NCBI RefSeq assembly: GCF_015477835.1
Contig: NZ_JADLQN010000004.1
Span: forward strand, 124,001-188,000
Reading direction: 5' to 3'
DNA length: 64,000 bases
Source: Nocardia higoensis
GTDB taxonomy: Bacteria > Actinomycetota > Actinomycetes > Mycobacteriales > Mycobacteriaceae
The position numbers and the translations under genes are program-made. Within the stretch, counting starts at the first letter, position 1. Each line of letters begins with the position of its first letter. A model generated the notes under the pieces. The model was not told the DNA's origin and ran no database searches. It was given only the letters and a program-made list of their open reading frames with translations. Of the stretch, positions 1 to 7,487 are shown in pieces.

Positions 1-1446
1 CGCCACTTCGGCTGCGGCTACGCCCCCGCCGGGTGGGACACCCTCACCAAGCACCTGCTCCGCAAGGGCTTCGAATTCAAGGAACTGGAGGCCGCCGGCC
101 TGTCCAAGCAGGGCAAACGCGGCCCCATCGACCGCTTCCACCGCAGGCTGCTGTGGCCGATCCGCAATCTCGGCGGTGAGGTCATCGGCTTCGGCGCCCG
201 CAAGCTCTTCGACGACGACACCATGCCCGGCAAGTACATCAACACCCCGGAAACGTTGCTGTACAAGAAGTCCCAGGTGCTCTTCGGTCTCGACCTCGCC
301 AAGCGTGACATCGCCAAGAGCCGCCAAGCCGTCGTCGTCGAGGGCTACACCGACGTCATGGCCATGCACCTGGCCGGCGTCACCACCGCCGTCGCTTCCT
401 GCGGCACCGCCTTCGGCGACGACCACATGGCGATCCTGCGCCGCCTGCTCATGGACGACAACTTCTGGCGCGGCGAGATCATCTACACCTTCGACGGCGA
501 CGCCGCCGGTCAGGCCGCCGCCCTCAAAGCCTTCTCCGGCGACCAGAAGCTCGCCGGTCAGACCTACATCGCCGTCGCCCCCGACGGCCAGGACCCCTGC
601 GACCTGCGCCAGCGCCACGGCGACGCCGCGGTCCGCGACCTCGTCGCCCGCCGAACCCCGTTGTACGAGTTCGTGATCAAGGGCTTGCTCGCCGAACACA
701 ACCTCGACACCGTCGAAGGCCAGGTCGAGGCGCTGCGCCGCGCGGTCCCCGTGGTCGCCCAGATCAAGGACAACGCCACCCGCAAGGCCTACGCCACCCG
801 CCTGGCCGGCTGGGTCGGCTGGGACGACATCCAGACCGTCGTCCGCCGCGTCGGCGAGGAAGCCAAGAAAGCCCCCCGCTCGGGCATCATCCCCAAGCGC
901 GCCCCCGCCGAATCCAAGGTCGCCGAGCACCCCGCCGCACGCCCCAATCCGAACGACCCGGTCCTGCTCCCGCAACGCCAATCCCTGTGCGCCGCACTGC
1001 AATACCCCGCCATCGCGGGCGCGGTCTTCGACGCCCTCGAAATCGAGGCGTTCACCCACCCCGCCTACATCGCGATCCGCACCGCGATCGCCGAAGCGGG
1101 CGGCGCGTCCTGCGGCCTCAGCGGCGCCGAATGGGTGAACGCCGTCGCCGACGCCACCGAAGACCTCACCCTGCGGGCCCTGGTCTCGGAACTGGCGGGC
1201 ACGTCGATCCCGGTGAAGTCGATCAACGACATGCCGCGCGTCATCACGGGCCTGCTGGCCCGCACCCAGGAAGCCCACGTAGGCCGCCAGATCGCCACCC
1301 TGAAGTCCAAACTCCAGCGCCTGTCGGCCAGCGACAACACCGACGAATACATGGCCCTCTTCGGCGATCTCGTCGCCCTCGAGCAGTACCGCAAGAGCCT
1401 GGAAGCTCAGGCCATGGGCAACGTCGGCGACTTCGCCACCGGCTAG
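1..1446 (+). CDS. dnaG: DNA primase DnaG, 3' part (5' end outside window)
   Basis: Replicative primase that makes RNA primers for the replisome. The frame is open from base 1 to a TAG at 1444, giving 481 visible residues; the N-terminal zinc-binding domain and part of the catalytic core lie outside the window. The TOPRIM core is visible: VVVEGYTDVMAMHLAG (about residues 111-126) with its catalytic Glu, ASCGTAFGDDH, and the acidic YTFDGDAAGQAA segment near residues 162-173. The remaining C-terminal 250 residues correspond to the helicase-interacting region. The gene overlaps its convergent neighbour by 4 bp, as in mycobacteria, where dnaG borders Rv2342. Confidence 0.96.
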   Translation, partial: RHFGCGYAPAGWDTLTKHLLRKGFEFKELEAAGLSKQGKRGPIDRFHRRLLWPIRNLGGEVIGFGARKLFDDDTMPGKYINTPETLLYKKSQVLFGLDLAKRDIAKSRQAVVVEGYTDVMAMHLAGVTTAVASCGTAFGDDHMAILRRLLMDDNFWRGEIIYTFDGDAAGQAAALKAFSGDQKLAGQTYIAVAPDGQDPCDLRQRHGDAAVRDLVARRTPLYEFVIKGLLAEHNLDTVEGQVEALRRAVPVVAQIKDNATRKAYATRLAGWVGWDDIQTVVRRVGEEAKKAPRSGIIPKRAPAESKVAEHPAARPNPNDPVLLPQRQSLCAALQYPAIAGAVFDALEIEAFTHPAYIAIRTAIAEAGGASCGLSGAEWVNAVADATEDLTLRALVSELAGTSIPVKSINDMPRVITGLLARTQEAHVGRQIATLKSKLQRLSASDNTDEYMALFGDLVALEQYRKSLEAQAMGNVGDFATG

Positions 1447-1703
1447 ACCCGCTTGCTGCCCCGCCGCAGCTGATCCTGTGGCACCAGAATCGTGGTCCGC
1501 TCGTCGATCGGCTTCATAGGCTCCAACGGCGGCCGAGTGCTCAGCTTGTCCGCCAGCCGCTGCCGCCCCACCAACACCAGCTTGCGAGTGACCGGGCTGC
1601 CCGCCACCGCCCGGGTGGCCGAACTGATCTGCTCATACCGAGCCCGCCCGGCCTTGGTCCCGAGTACGTACCCGGCCGCGATACCGATCAACACCCGCAG
1701 CAT
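1443..1703 (-). CDS. Small conserved actinobacterial protein (Rv2342-like)
   Basis: 86-residue protein with a glycine-rich hydrophobic N-terminus (VLIGIAAGYVLGTKAGR) that resembles the YtxH-type membrane segment, followed by a basic/polar tail. Its position convergent with dnaG and its size fit the Mycobacterium gene Rv2342, whose function is unknown. The stop codon overlaps the dnaG stop. No catalytic motif is visible. The family resemblance rests on size, N-terminal pattern and synteny, not on an alignment. Confidence 0.8.
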   Translation of the reverse strand: MLRVLIGIAAGYVLGTKAGRARYEQISSATRAVAGSPVTRKLVLVGRQRLADKLSTRPPLEPMKPIDERTTILVPQDQLRRGSKRV

Positions 1704-1917
1704 CTGGTGGAGCTCCTCCCAATCGCCTGTTCGCGGCTACCATCCTGCCCGAAACGGCGCCTCCGTGTCGATCCGGCCACCACCCGCCCGTACGTCGCCT
1801 ACGACACGCCGAGGTGGGATGCATCGCCGCAGGTAGATGGCCGATTTGGGAACCGGTGCGAGCATGCGCTAAAGTTTCTCCTCGGTCGGACCGAAAGGGT
1901 CGAACCGAACAGAATAG

Positions 1918-1990
1918 TCCCCTATAGCTCAATTGGCAGAGCAGCCGACTGTTAATCGGCAGGTTTCTGGTTCGAGTCCAGATGGGGGAG
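1918..1990 (+). tRNA. tRNA-Asn (anticodon GTT)
   Basis: Cloverleaf can be drawn by hand: acceptor TCCCCTA pairs with TGGGGGA (one G-T pair), D arm GCTC/GAGC, anticodon stem GCCGA/TCGGC with loop CTGTTAA (anticodon GTT), T arm TCTGG/CCAGA around TTCGAGT. The discriminator base is G and no CCA is encoded. It stands alone and is followed directly by a long hairpin terminator. Confidence 0.97.
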
Positions 1991-1996
1991 CAGCAA

Positions 1997-2035
1997 TAGA
2001 TCCGCTACCAGCGTCAGCTGGTAGCGGATCTATTT
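1997..2035 (+). terminator. Strong hairpin terminator after tRNA-Asn
   Basis: A perfect 16-bp stem (1997-2012 pairs with 2017-2032) closes a GTCA tetraloop and is followed by TTTG. It lies 6 bp after the tRNA and is the obvious intrinsic terminator of the tRNA transcript. Confidence 0.85.
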
Positions 2036-2079
2036 GCATTCCGAAGGCAGTACCGGAATCGACACTACGATTCAGCGCG

Positions 2080-2478
2080 ATGGACACCGTGGTGGAATCC
2101 GCGCCGTATGCGACGAACTGCATTGAATGCGGGATGTCGACCGACTGCACGGTCGCCGAGGTCTCAGAGGTGGAGGGCAGAGGACACGAGCGGGAGCTGG
2201 AAGGTCACTGCCCGAGATGTGAATGTGTGTGGCAGGAATGCGGTTTCGAGCCGTTACCTCCGAGGATTCGGGAGGCGATACTCGCTGCGAACGGGCCGAC
2301 CATCATTCAACTCGCCCCGGGCGACGCCAAGCCTGCGGCCATCATGAAAGTTCTGAGAGCTGTCGGATTGATTTCCCTCAAGGAAACGCGTTCCGCAGCA
2401 GACCAACTCCTGACAAGGTCACGGCGAGTCCCTGGTCGAGGCGTGCCGCCGCGAGGTCCGAGAAGAGATCGGCCTTGA
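2080..2478 (+). pseudogene. Zinc-ribbon / L7/L12-C-domain-like protein, C-terminus replaced
   Basis: 132-codon frame starting at ATG 2080. The N-terminal half has paired cysteines (CIECG at residues 15-19, then CPRCECVWQECG near 43-54) suggesting a metal ribbon. The second half (IIQLAPGDAKPAAIMKVLRA, then GLISLKETRSAADQL) follows the pattern of the C-terminal domain of ribosomal protein L7/L12, as in an actinobacterial family of unknown function. After about residue 110 the frame reads Arg/Pro-rich out-of-frame sequence that belongs to a Nudix gene in another frame, so the natural C-terminus is missing. The N-terminal domains may still be expressed. The pseudogene call is inference from the junction. 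Confidence 0.6.
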
Positions 2479-2803
2479 CCGTGCACCCACACGGCTACTC
2501 GCGTATGACTGGGCACCGCGTGATGACGAAGGCGACAAGCTCCTGTACATCTTTGCCTGCGGCATACTTGGTGCCGACGAAGAGCGGATACGACTCGATA
2601 CCGTCGAACTGGACCACTGGGAGTGGGTGCCGAACAACCGCATCGATGACTACCTGATTCCGAGGCTTGCCCGCCGCCTGCATCGCGCGTACGCCACCGA
2701 AGGAACGACTGTGTACCTCGAACACGGTGAGCCCGGTCAGTCCCAATTCCAGATCCTGGGACCTGACATCAAACTTCATGCTTCGGCTGTGGCGACGCCC
2801 TGA
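2414..2803 (+). pseudogene. Nudix hydrolase remnant, 5' truncated
   Basis: An open frame of 129 codons after a TGA at 2411 has no usable start codon but encodes a recognisable Nudix box: GES, then REVREEIGL, fitting the E-x7-REUxEExGU core. It continues with typical downstream Nudix sequence (LLYIFACGILGADEERIRLD, DHWEWVPNN) to a TGA at 2801. The beta strands before the Nudix box are missing, and the region where they should be codes for the truncated L7/L12-like gene in another frame. I read this as a deletion or recombination junction near 2405-2417. The remnant ends 4 bp before the first degenerate CRISPR repeat. Confidence 0.7.
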
Positions 2804-2807
2804 TAGG

Positions 2808-3919
2808 AGGACCATCCCTGCATACGCAGGGCTGACTTGCGGTTGGTGCTGGCCGGCACCCGCCGGTCGAAACGATCCCCACTACGCGGGCCTACGGCGA
2901 TCGAGAGGAGCTCCACCAGATGCTGCGGGGGCTATCCCCGCGTACGCGGGGCCGACCGGTTCGAGATCCCCGAGTACCCAGGGTCGCCGGGACCATTCCC
3001 GCGTACACGGGGCCGACCAGCTGCAACGCCTCGGTCAGGTGCGGGTCTCGGGACCATCCCCGCGTACGCGGGGCCGACGAATCCGGCGTGCTCGATCAGG
3101 TGCTGGTCGGGGGACCATCCCCGCGTACGCGGGGCCGACATGCTGCGAGACGTCGATGACGAGATCGATGCGGGACCATCCCCGCGTACGCGGGGCCGAC
3201 ATCAACCCGCGCTGCTGCTCGATCTCGTTGGCGGGACCATCCCCGCGTACGCGGGGCCGACAAACCGGTCACCACCCGCGGCACCCGGTACGCGGGACCA
3301 TCCCCGCGTACGCGGGGCCGACGCCGTCGAGTACACGCTCGACGGCCGGGTGGAGGGACCATCCCCGCGTACGCGGGGCCGACCATCCAGGGCCCACAAG
3401 CACACAGACCAAACGGGGACCATCCCCGCGTACGCGGGGCCGACCTGCGCTACGCGATGACCGAAGCGATGACCGAGGGACCATCCCCGCGTACGCGGGG
3501 CCGACGCTTCTCCAGGCTGGTTGTCCCGCACAGCGGCGGGACCATCCCCGCGTACGCGGGGCCGACCTTTCACCGACTCGCAGGAAACATTGGGGACTGG
3601 GACCATCCCCGCGTACGCGGGGCCGACCTCGACCCCGAGACCGACGCCGACCGCGCCCTGGGACCATCCCCGCGTACGCGGGGCCGACAGCTTGATGTCG
3701 TCCGCCGCGACTGTGATGCTGGGACCATCCCCGCGTACGCGGGGCCGACCTGCACCCCAAGTCTGTTTGGGACCATCCCCGCGTACGCGGGGCCGACCTG
3801 CACCCCAAGTCTGTACGGTTCCGGCACTTGGGACCATCCCCGCGTACGCGGGGCCGACGCGTCACCGAACGGCTGAATCAGCGGTGCGGCGGGACCATCC
3901 CCGCGTACGCGGGGCCGAC
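2808..3919 (-). CRISPR. Type I-E CRISPR array 1, 19 repeats, transcribed leftward
   Basis: Repeats of 29 nt alternate with 32-nt spacers (period 61). Read on the minus strand the repeat begins GTCGGCCCC, has a GTAC loop inside a CCCCGC/GCGGGG stem, and ends ATGGTCCC, the usual type I-E form. Repeat starts on the plus strand are 2808, 2869, 2928, 2989 and then every 61 nt to 3721, then 3769, 3830 and 3891. The four leftmost repeats carry substitutions or small deletions, marking the old trailer end. Spacing breaks at 3721-3769, where a 19-nt spacer occurs. The leader is on the right, next to cas6e. Confidence 0.98.
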
Positions 3920-3970
3920 ACTTCCTGACCTGCTGCTTTGCAGCGCAACACCTCGGTTTTCATTCACTTT
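3920..3970 (-). promoter_or_regulatory. Array 1 leader, conserved repeat-proximal 51 nt
   Basis: Read towards the array, it starts AAAGTGAATGAAAAC, has 22 variable nt, then GCAGGTCAGGAAGT directly before the first repeat. The same two blocks with identical spacing precede array 2. This is where spacer integration would be directed, and it lies between cas6e and the array. Confidence 0.8.
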
Positions 3971-4028
3971 CCCAAGGTCTATTGCGCACGTACTGGTTCG
4001 GCGAGTAGCTCGCTCCGATGGTTTACCT

Positions 4029-4769
4029 TCACGCGCGAATGAGGATCAGCCCAGTCGAGTACGCCCGCCCGTGCCCGATGCCGGTGGTGAGCGCGTTGAC
4101 GAAGGTGGCTGGGTCGGTTGCTGTGAGAGTGCCTTTGATCTCCGCTCGGGTGATCCGAAGGCCGGCATGCGGTCCATTGGAAGAGACCATCGGCAGCATA
4201 CGAACAGCGAATTGTTCACTGGTGGCATGGGCGCCGATTCTGCGAACGCCGTTCGGCGAGATGTTTGGCTCTCCTTCCGGCTGAAGACGTTCTGTGAACC
4301 AGGATTCCACCCACTTCGGGCTCGAATGGGGAGAGCGTCTGCCGCGCTGTTTCGCACTGCCGCCGGCCGGTTTAGGGGCTGCCCGATCGCGGGTCGGGTT
4401 GACAACCGTGCGGAAACCGTAGGTCGCTCCCTTTCGGATCACGGCGTCCACGGGAAGGGATTTCGGTGCGAATTTCATTGCCGCCGAGGGAATTCGGGAC
4501 CAATCCGCGGGGACAGCGGCCTGGACGACAAGGACGAGAGTCGCGGTTTGCAGGTCGAGGTTCCAGGTCGAAAGGATTCCCATGAGCTGACGTGCATTGG
4601 GCTCTCCCTGCTCTACCCAGCCGTGGAAGCCGCTCATGACGGTTCGGTGCATGGCTTGGGCGTCGAGCAGGGCCTTGGTAGTGAAGGGATGTCGTGCATC
4701 GAGGGCAAGAACGTGGTGAGTGGTGACGAAACGGGCCGATGCTGGAGCGGGAGCGGCTGGTTCGGTCAC
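4029..4769 (-). CDS. cas6e: CRISPR endoribonuclease Cas6e
   Basis: Cuts pre-crRNA at the base of the repeat hairpin and stays in Cascade. The GTG at 4769 is chosen because it gives the same 4-nt stop/start overlap with cas5e that links the other genes; this yields 246 residues. An upstream ATG at 4784 is possible. The N-terminal block MHRTVMSGF (about residues 40-48) matches the family's His-containing region, and the C-terminal glycine loop GIGHGRAYSTGLILI is the classic Cas6e RNA-binding signature. It is the last gene of the Cascade operon; cas1 and cas2, which normally follow, are absent, and the array 1 leader begins 58 bp downstream. Confidence 0.93.
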   Translation of the reverse strand: MTEPAAPAPASARFVTTHHVLALDARHPFTTKALLDAQAMHRTVMSGFHGWVEQGEPNARQLMGILSTWNLDLQTATLVLVVQAAVPADWSRIPSAAMKFAPKSLPVDAVIRKGATYGFRTVVNPTRDRAAPKPAGGSAKQRGRRSPHSSPKWVESWFTERLQPEGEPNISPNGVRRIGAHATSEQFAVRMLPMVSSNGPHAGLRITRAEIKGTLTATDPATFVNALTTGIGHGRAYSTGLILIRA

Positions 4770-5611
4770 TGGATCAGGTTCCATTCGATCTCGGAGGTGG
4801 GGGTGATGCGGGTTCGTTTCTCCCAGCGGAGAGTGTGGCATCGGTTGTCGGAGTCGAAGGTGACGGGCTGGTCGTGGGCTGGAGTGGCACCGACTCCGGG
4901 ATGGGTTTCCAGCCAGACTCGCGGTCGCGTATCGGTGGCATTCTCGAGCAGTGCAGTGCGAGCCAGAACGGATTCCGCTGTGCCCGAGTGGACTCCATTT
5001 GCGAGTTCACCGGTAGGGGGACAGGATTTCCGGCCGAGCCACAGTAGCTGCTGGGGGTGCTCGACGGCATGGCCGATCTGTTCTAGGAAATCATGGTCGC
5101 TGTATTCCAGCGCGACGACGAACGCGGCATCAGCGAGGTACCAGTGCTCGGTGATCATGGGGCTGCGGGTGACTGCCTTCGTCTCCGTGATCAAACCCCC
5201 GCTGTCCGGATCGCGGATAACGTATTTCGGTATGCCGTACCAGTCTTCGAGGACGTAGTCGCCGAAGGTGCCGTCATCAGCCAGTGGTCTGCTGGGTTGT
5301 GCGCGCGAAGCGCGGCGGTGGTCGAGGATCAGGTCCCGGGGCCGCAACGGGTAGGTGCCACCACCGACGGTCTGGTAGTCGCGGATGACAGTGCCGGGCC
5401 GGTCTGCGCGAACACCGAAACGGAGTTCCGCGAGGGGGCCCAACGGATCGGCACGGTCCAGCCCCATGGCGGCCGCGCATAGACCGATGACTCCGCTTTT
5501 GGTGGGACGCAGGTCGGTGTCGCGGTGGGCGAAGCGGGATCGGCTGCCCCAGGACTGCAGTGGGCCCGCCAGACGCAACAGCAGTACCGACGTCATGCGA
5601 TCGGTAGTCAT
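4766..5611 (-). CDS. cas5e: Cascade subunit Cas5e
   Basis: Binds the crRNA 5' handle and caps the Cas7 backbone of type I-E Cascade. 281 residues. The N-terminus LLLRLAGPLQSWGSRSRFA with the following RDTDLRPTKSGVIGLCAAAMG block is the diagnostic Cas5 signature (the glycine-rich RAMP fold). Start and stop overlap the neighbours by 4 nt. A second Met at codon 6 is an alternative start. Confidence 0.95.
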   Translation of the reverse strand: MTTDRMTSVLLLRLAGPLQSWGSRSRFAHRDTDLRPTKSGVIGLCAAAMGLDRADPLGPLAELRFGVRADRPGTVIRDYQTVGGGTYPLRPRDLILDHRRASRAQPSRPLADDGTFGDYVLEDWYGIPKYVIRDPDSGGLITETKAVTRSPMITEHWYLADAAFVVALEYSDHDFLEQIGHAVEHPQQLLWLGRKSCPPTGELANGVHSGTAESVLARTALLENATDTRPRVWLETHPGVGATPAHDQPVTFDSDNRCHTLRWEKRTRITPTSEIEWNLIQ

Positions 5612-6933
5612 CCGCCGATGAGTTCGTCGAGAGTGGCGACTTCGATGCCGACCAAGGTGTTCGTGCTGGCGCGTTTGGCGAGCAACTCCTCGATATCGAG
5701 GTCGTAGGTGAGCATCTTGCCCGCGGTGATGTCAGGGCGTTTGCCGACGACGAACGCGTGATGGTCGAGCAATCGCTCGGTGGCCGCAGCGGCGGTGCTG
5801 CTGGTGCCTGTCGGGATGATGGGACGTTCGAAGGTGGCTGCGTAGTTGAACGGGCGTGATCCCTCGAACGAGAGAACGAAGTTGGGAAGGCTGCCGGTGG
5901 ATGCGGTGCTGTTCCGCTTGGCTTCCGGGTATGCGTTGACGAATGCCTCGATGAACTCCGCTTCAGCCGCCTGGGCGGCGGACTCCACGTCCGCCTCGGC
6001 CATCCCAGCCGCTCGGAGGTTGGTGCGGAGGCGGCGGCGATCGAGGGCCGCGTGTCGGTAGAAGGTGCCTGATATCAGCGATTGGTATCCGGTCATGCCT
6101 GCGCCCGCATCGTCGCCGGCTTCGAGGAAGTCGAGCGCATTGCGCTTGCGTTCGAGTTTGGCGTCGTCGGCGGCGGCGTAGAAGTCGTCGATGTGTTCCG
6201 CGGGGTGCACCGTGAACGCATGCGCGGTCTGGATTGCTCCATCGACGTTGGCCGCGTCCGGGATTTCAGCAAGGAACCGACCGTAGAGGGCGATATCGAT
6301 GGCATCCCGTGGAGCAAGTGCGGTCAGGACTGCGGAACGAAGCTCTTTCGGCGCGGCAGGCAGGGGAGTCTTTGCTGCGGGTCCTGCCTCGGTGGTGTCG
6401 TCGGATGTATCTGCCTTCCTACCTCTCGTCTTCTTCTGTGCAGCCAGTTTTGCCTTCGCGTCCAGGTATTCGTCGACCCAAGCGGTGACGATCTCGTGGT
6501 GTGTAGCTATGTAGCATGCGATCTCGCTACCGGCATCGCCGGGGGCGAAGATCAGCACTTTGGTGAGTGCAGCGGTGGTGGGTTTGTCGCCGAATTTCAG
6601 GCCCACGGCTTCGAGGCAGGCCCGGGTGGTGTCGAGGGCTTTGTCGCGATCCCAACCGTGTTCGGTAGCCAGTGCGCGGGAGGCCAGCAATGCCCATTCG
6701 CGCGTGCGGAGTCCGGTGGATTTGCCGGCCAGCGGGCCCTCGCCGTCGTTGGCGCGTCGTCGCGAATGCATTCGCTCTGCTCGGCGCCTTGCCTGACTGG
6801 TGATGAGGGTGCGTTCCTGACCGCCGAAGACAATGGTTTTGGGCATCCCGTTCTCGTCACGCACCGGCAGTGCGGCAGCCGCAGTTTCGAGTGCCTGCAA
6901 AGAGAGGAACTGTGGTTGGCCGAGGTCGGTCAT
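5608..6933 (-). CDS. cas7e: Cascade backbone subunit Cas7e
   Basis: Forms the helical filament along the crRNA spacer. The ATG at 6933 overlaps the cse2 stop by 4 nt and gives 441 residues, about 80 longer than the E. coli protein. The N-terminal SLQALETAAAALPVRDENGM and the Arg-rich TSQARRRAERMHSRR correspond to the Cas7e start (the start of the fold, then the SQALRRAxR block); GSLPNFVLSFEGSRPFNYA is in the C-terminal third. The extra length includes a Lys/Thr/Ala-rich low-complexity stretch near residues 175-205 (KKTRGRKADTSDD), probably a surface loop. Confidence 0.93.
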   Translation of the reverse strand: MTDLGQPQFLSLQALETAAAALPVRDENGMPKTIVFGGQERTLITSQARRRAERMHSRRRANDGEGPLAGKSTGLRTREWALLASRALATEHGWDRDKALDTTRACLEAVGLKFGDKPTTAALTKVLIFAPGDAGSEIACYIATHHEIVTAWVDEYLDAKAKLAAQKKTRGRKADTSDDTTEAGPAAKTPLPAAPKELRSAVLTALAPRDAIDIALYGRFLAEIPDAANVDGAIQTAHAFTVHPAEHIDDFYAAADDAKLERKRNALDFLEAGDDAGAGMTGYQSLISGTFYRHAALDRRRLRTNLRAAGMAEADVESAAQAAEAEFIEAFVNAYPEAKRNSTASTGSLPNFVLSFEGSRPFNYAATFERPIIPTGTSSTAAAATERLLDHHAFVVGKRPDITAGKMLTYDLDIEELLAKRASTNTLVGIEVATLDELIGG

Positions 6934-7487
6934 CGGGTGGCTCCATTCGCGGTGTGTGGTGCGGGAGTGTAGAAGTCGCGGGCCCATCGGTAGGCGACTT
7001 CTCGCTTGGATTTATGCCATGCGGTGAGATTGTCGGTGAGCCGGACCCACTCCGGCGGGGGTGTATCGGCTGCGCGGGCGCGCTCGACAGCGTGCTGGAG
7101 GTGGCGCCACGGGATATCGCGTGATGTGGTGATCCGGTCGAGTAGCCGAGTGGTGCCCGGATTCTTCGGGCCGCGATGACCCGGAGCGCCGATCAACCCG
7201 AGCGCATTGCCGATACTGCCCCAACCGGTGGAGGGCCTGGTCTTTCCTGCGTGGTACCGAGCGAACAGGAATGCGACTCGTTCGTAGACTTCCCGATCTG
7301 CTTCGGTCGGTGCGTATGACGCGACGAGTAGGCGAGCCTGACTGATGGCGTGGATCCGGCGTAGATCGGCCAGTGCGCCGAGATCGTGGTTGCGGACGAG
7401 CCCGCACAGGTGCGCGGTGAGTCGGACTGCGGAAGGCTTTGCGGGGGAGTCGATCTCCTGTGCGTCGGCAGGAAGAGAATCGGTCAC
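6930..7487 (-). CDS. cse2: Cascade small subunit Cse2 (CasB)
   Basis: Two copies of this helical protein stabilise the R-loop in Cascade. 185 residues, normal length. Family features are visible: GALADLRR near residue 37, FLFARYHAG near residue 74, and TTRLLDRITTSRDIPWRHLQHAVERAR in the C-terminal bundle. Four-nt overlaps with cas8e upstream and cas7e downstream indicate translational coupling. Confidence 0.93.
   Translation of the reverse strand: MTDSLPADAQEIDSPAKPSAVRLTAHLCGLVRNHDLGALADLRRIHAISQARLLVASYAPTEADREVYERVAFLFARYHAGKTRPSTGWGSIGNALGLIGAPGHRGPKNPGTTRLLDRITTSRDIPWRHLQHAVERARAADTPPPEWVRLTDNLTAWHKSKREVAYRWARDFYTPAPHTANGATR

Noticed and set aside
2667..3928. Long frames through array 1 on both strands with repeated PAYAGPT- or PRVRG-type peptides
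   Set aside because: They are translations of CRISPR repeats, not proteins.
3828..5258. 476-codon plus-strand frame over cas6e and cas5e
   Set aside because: Shadow frame of high-GC coding DNA opposite two clear Cas genes, beginning inside the array.
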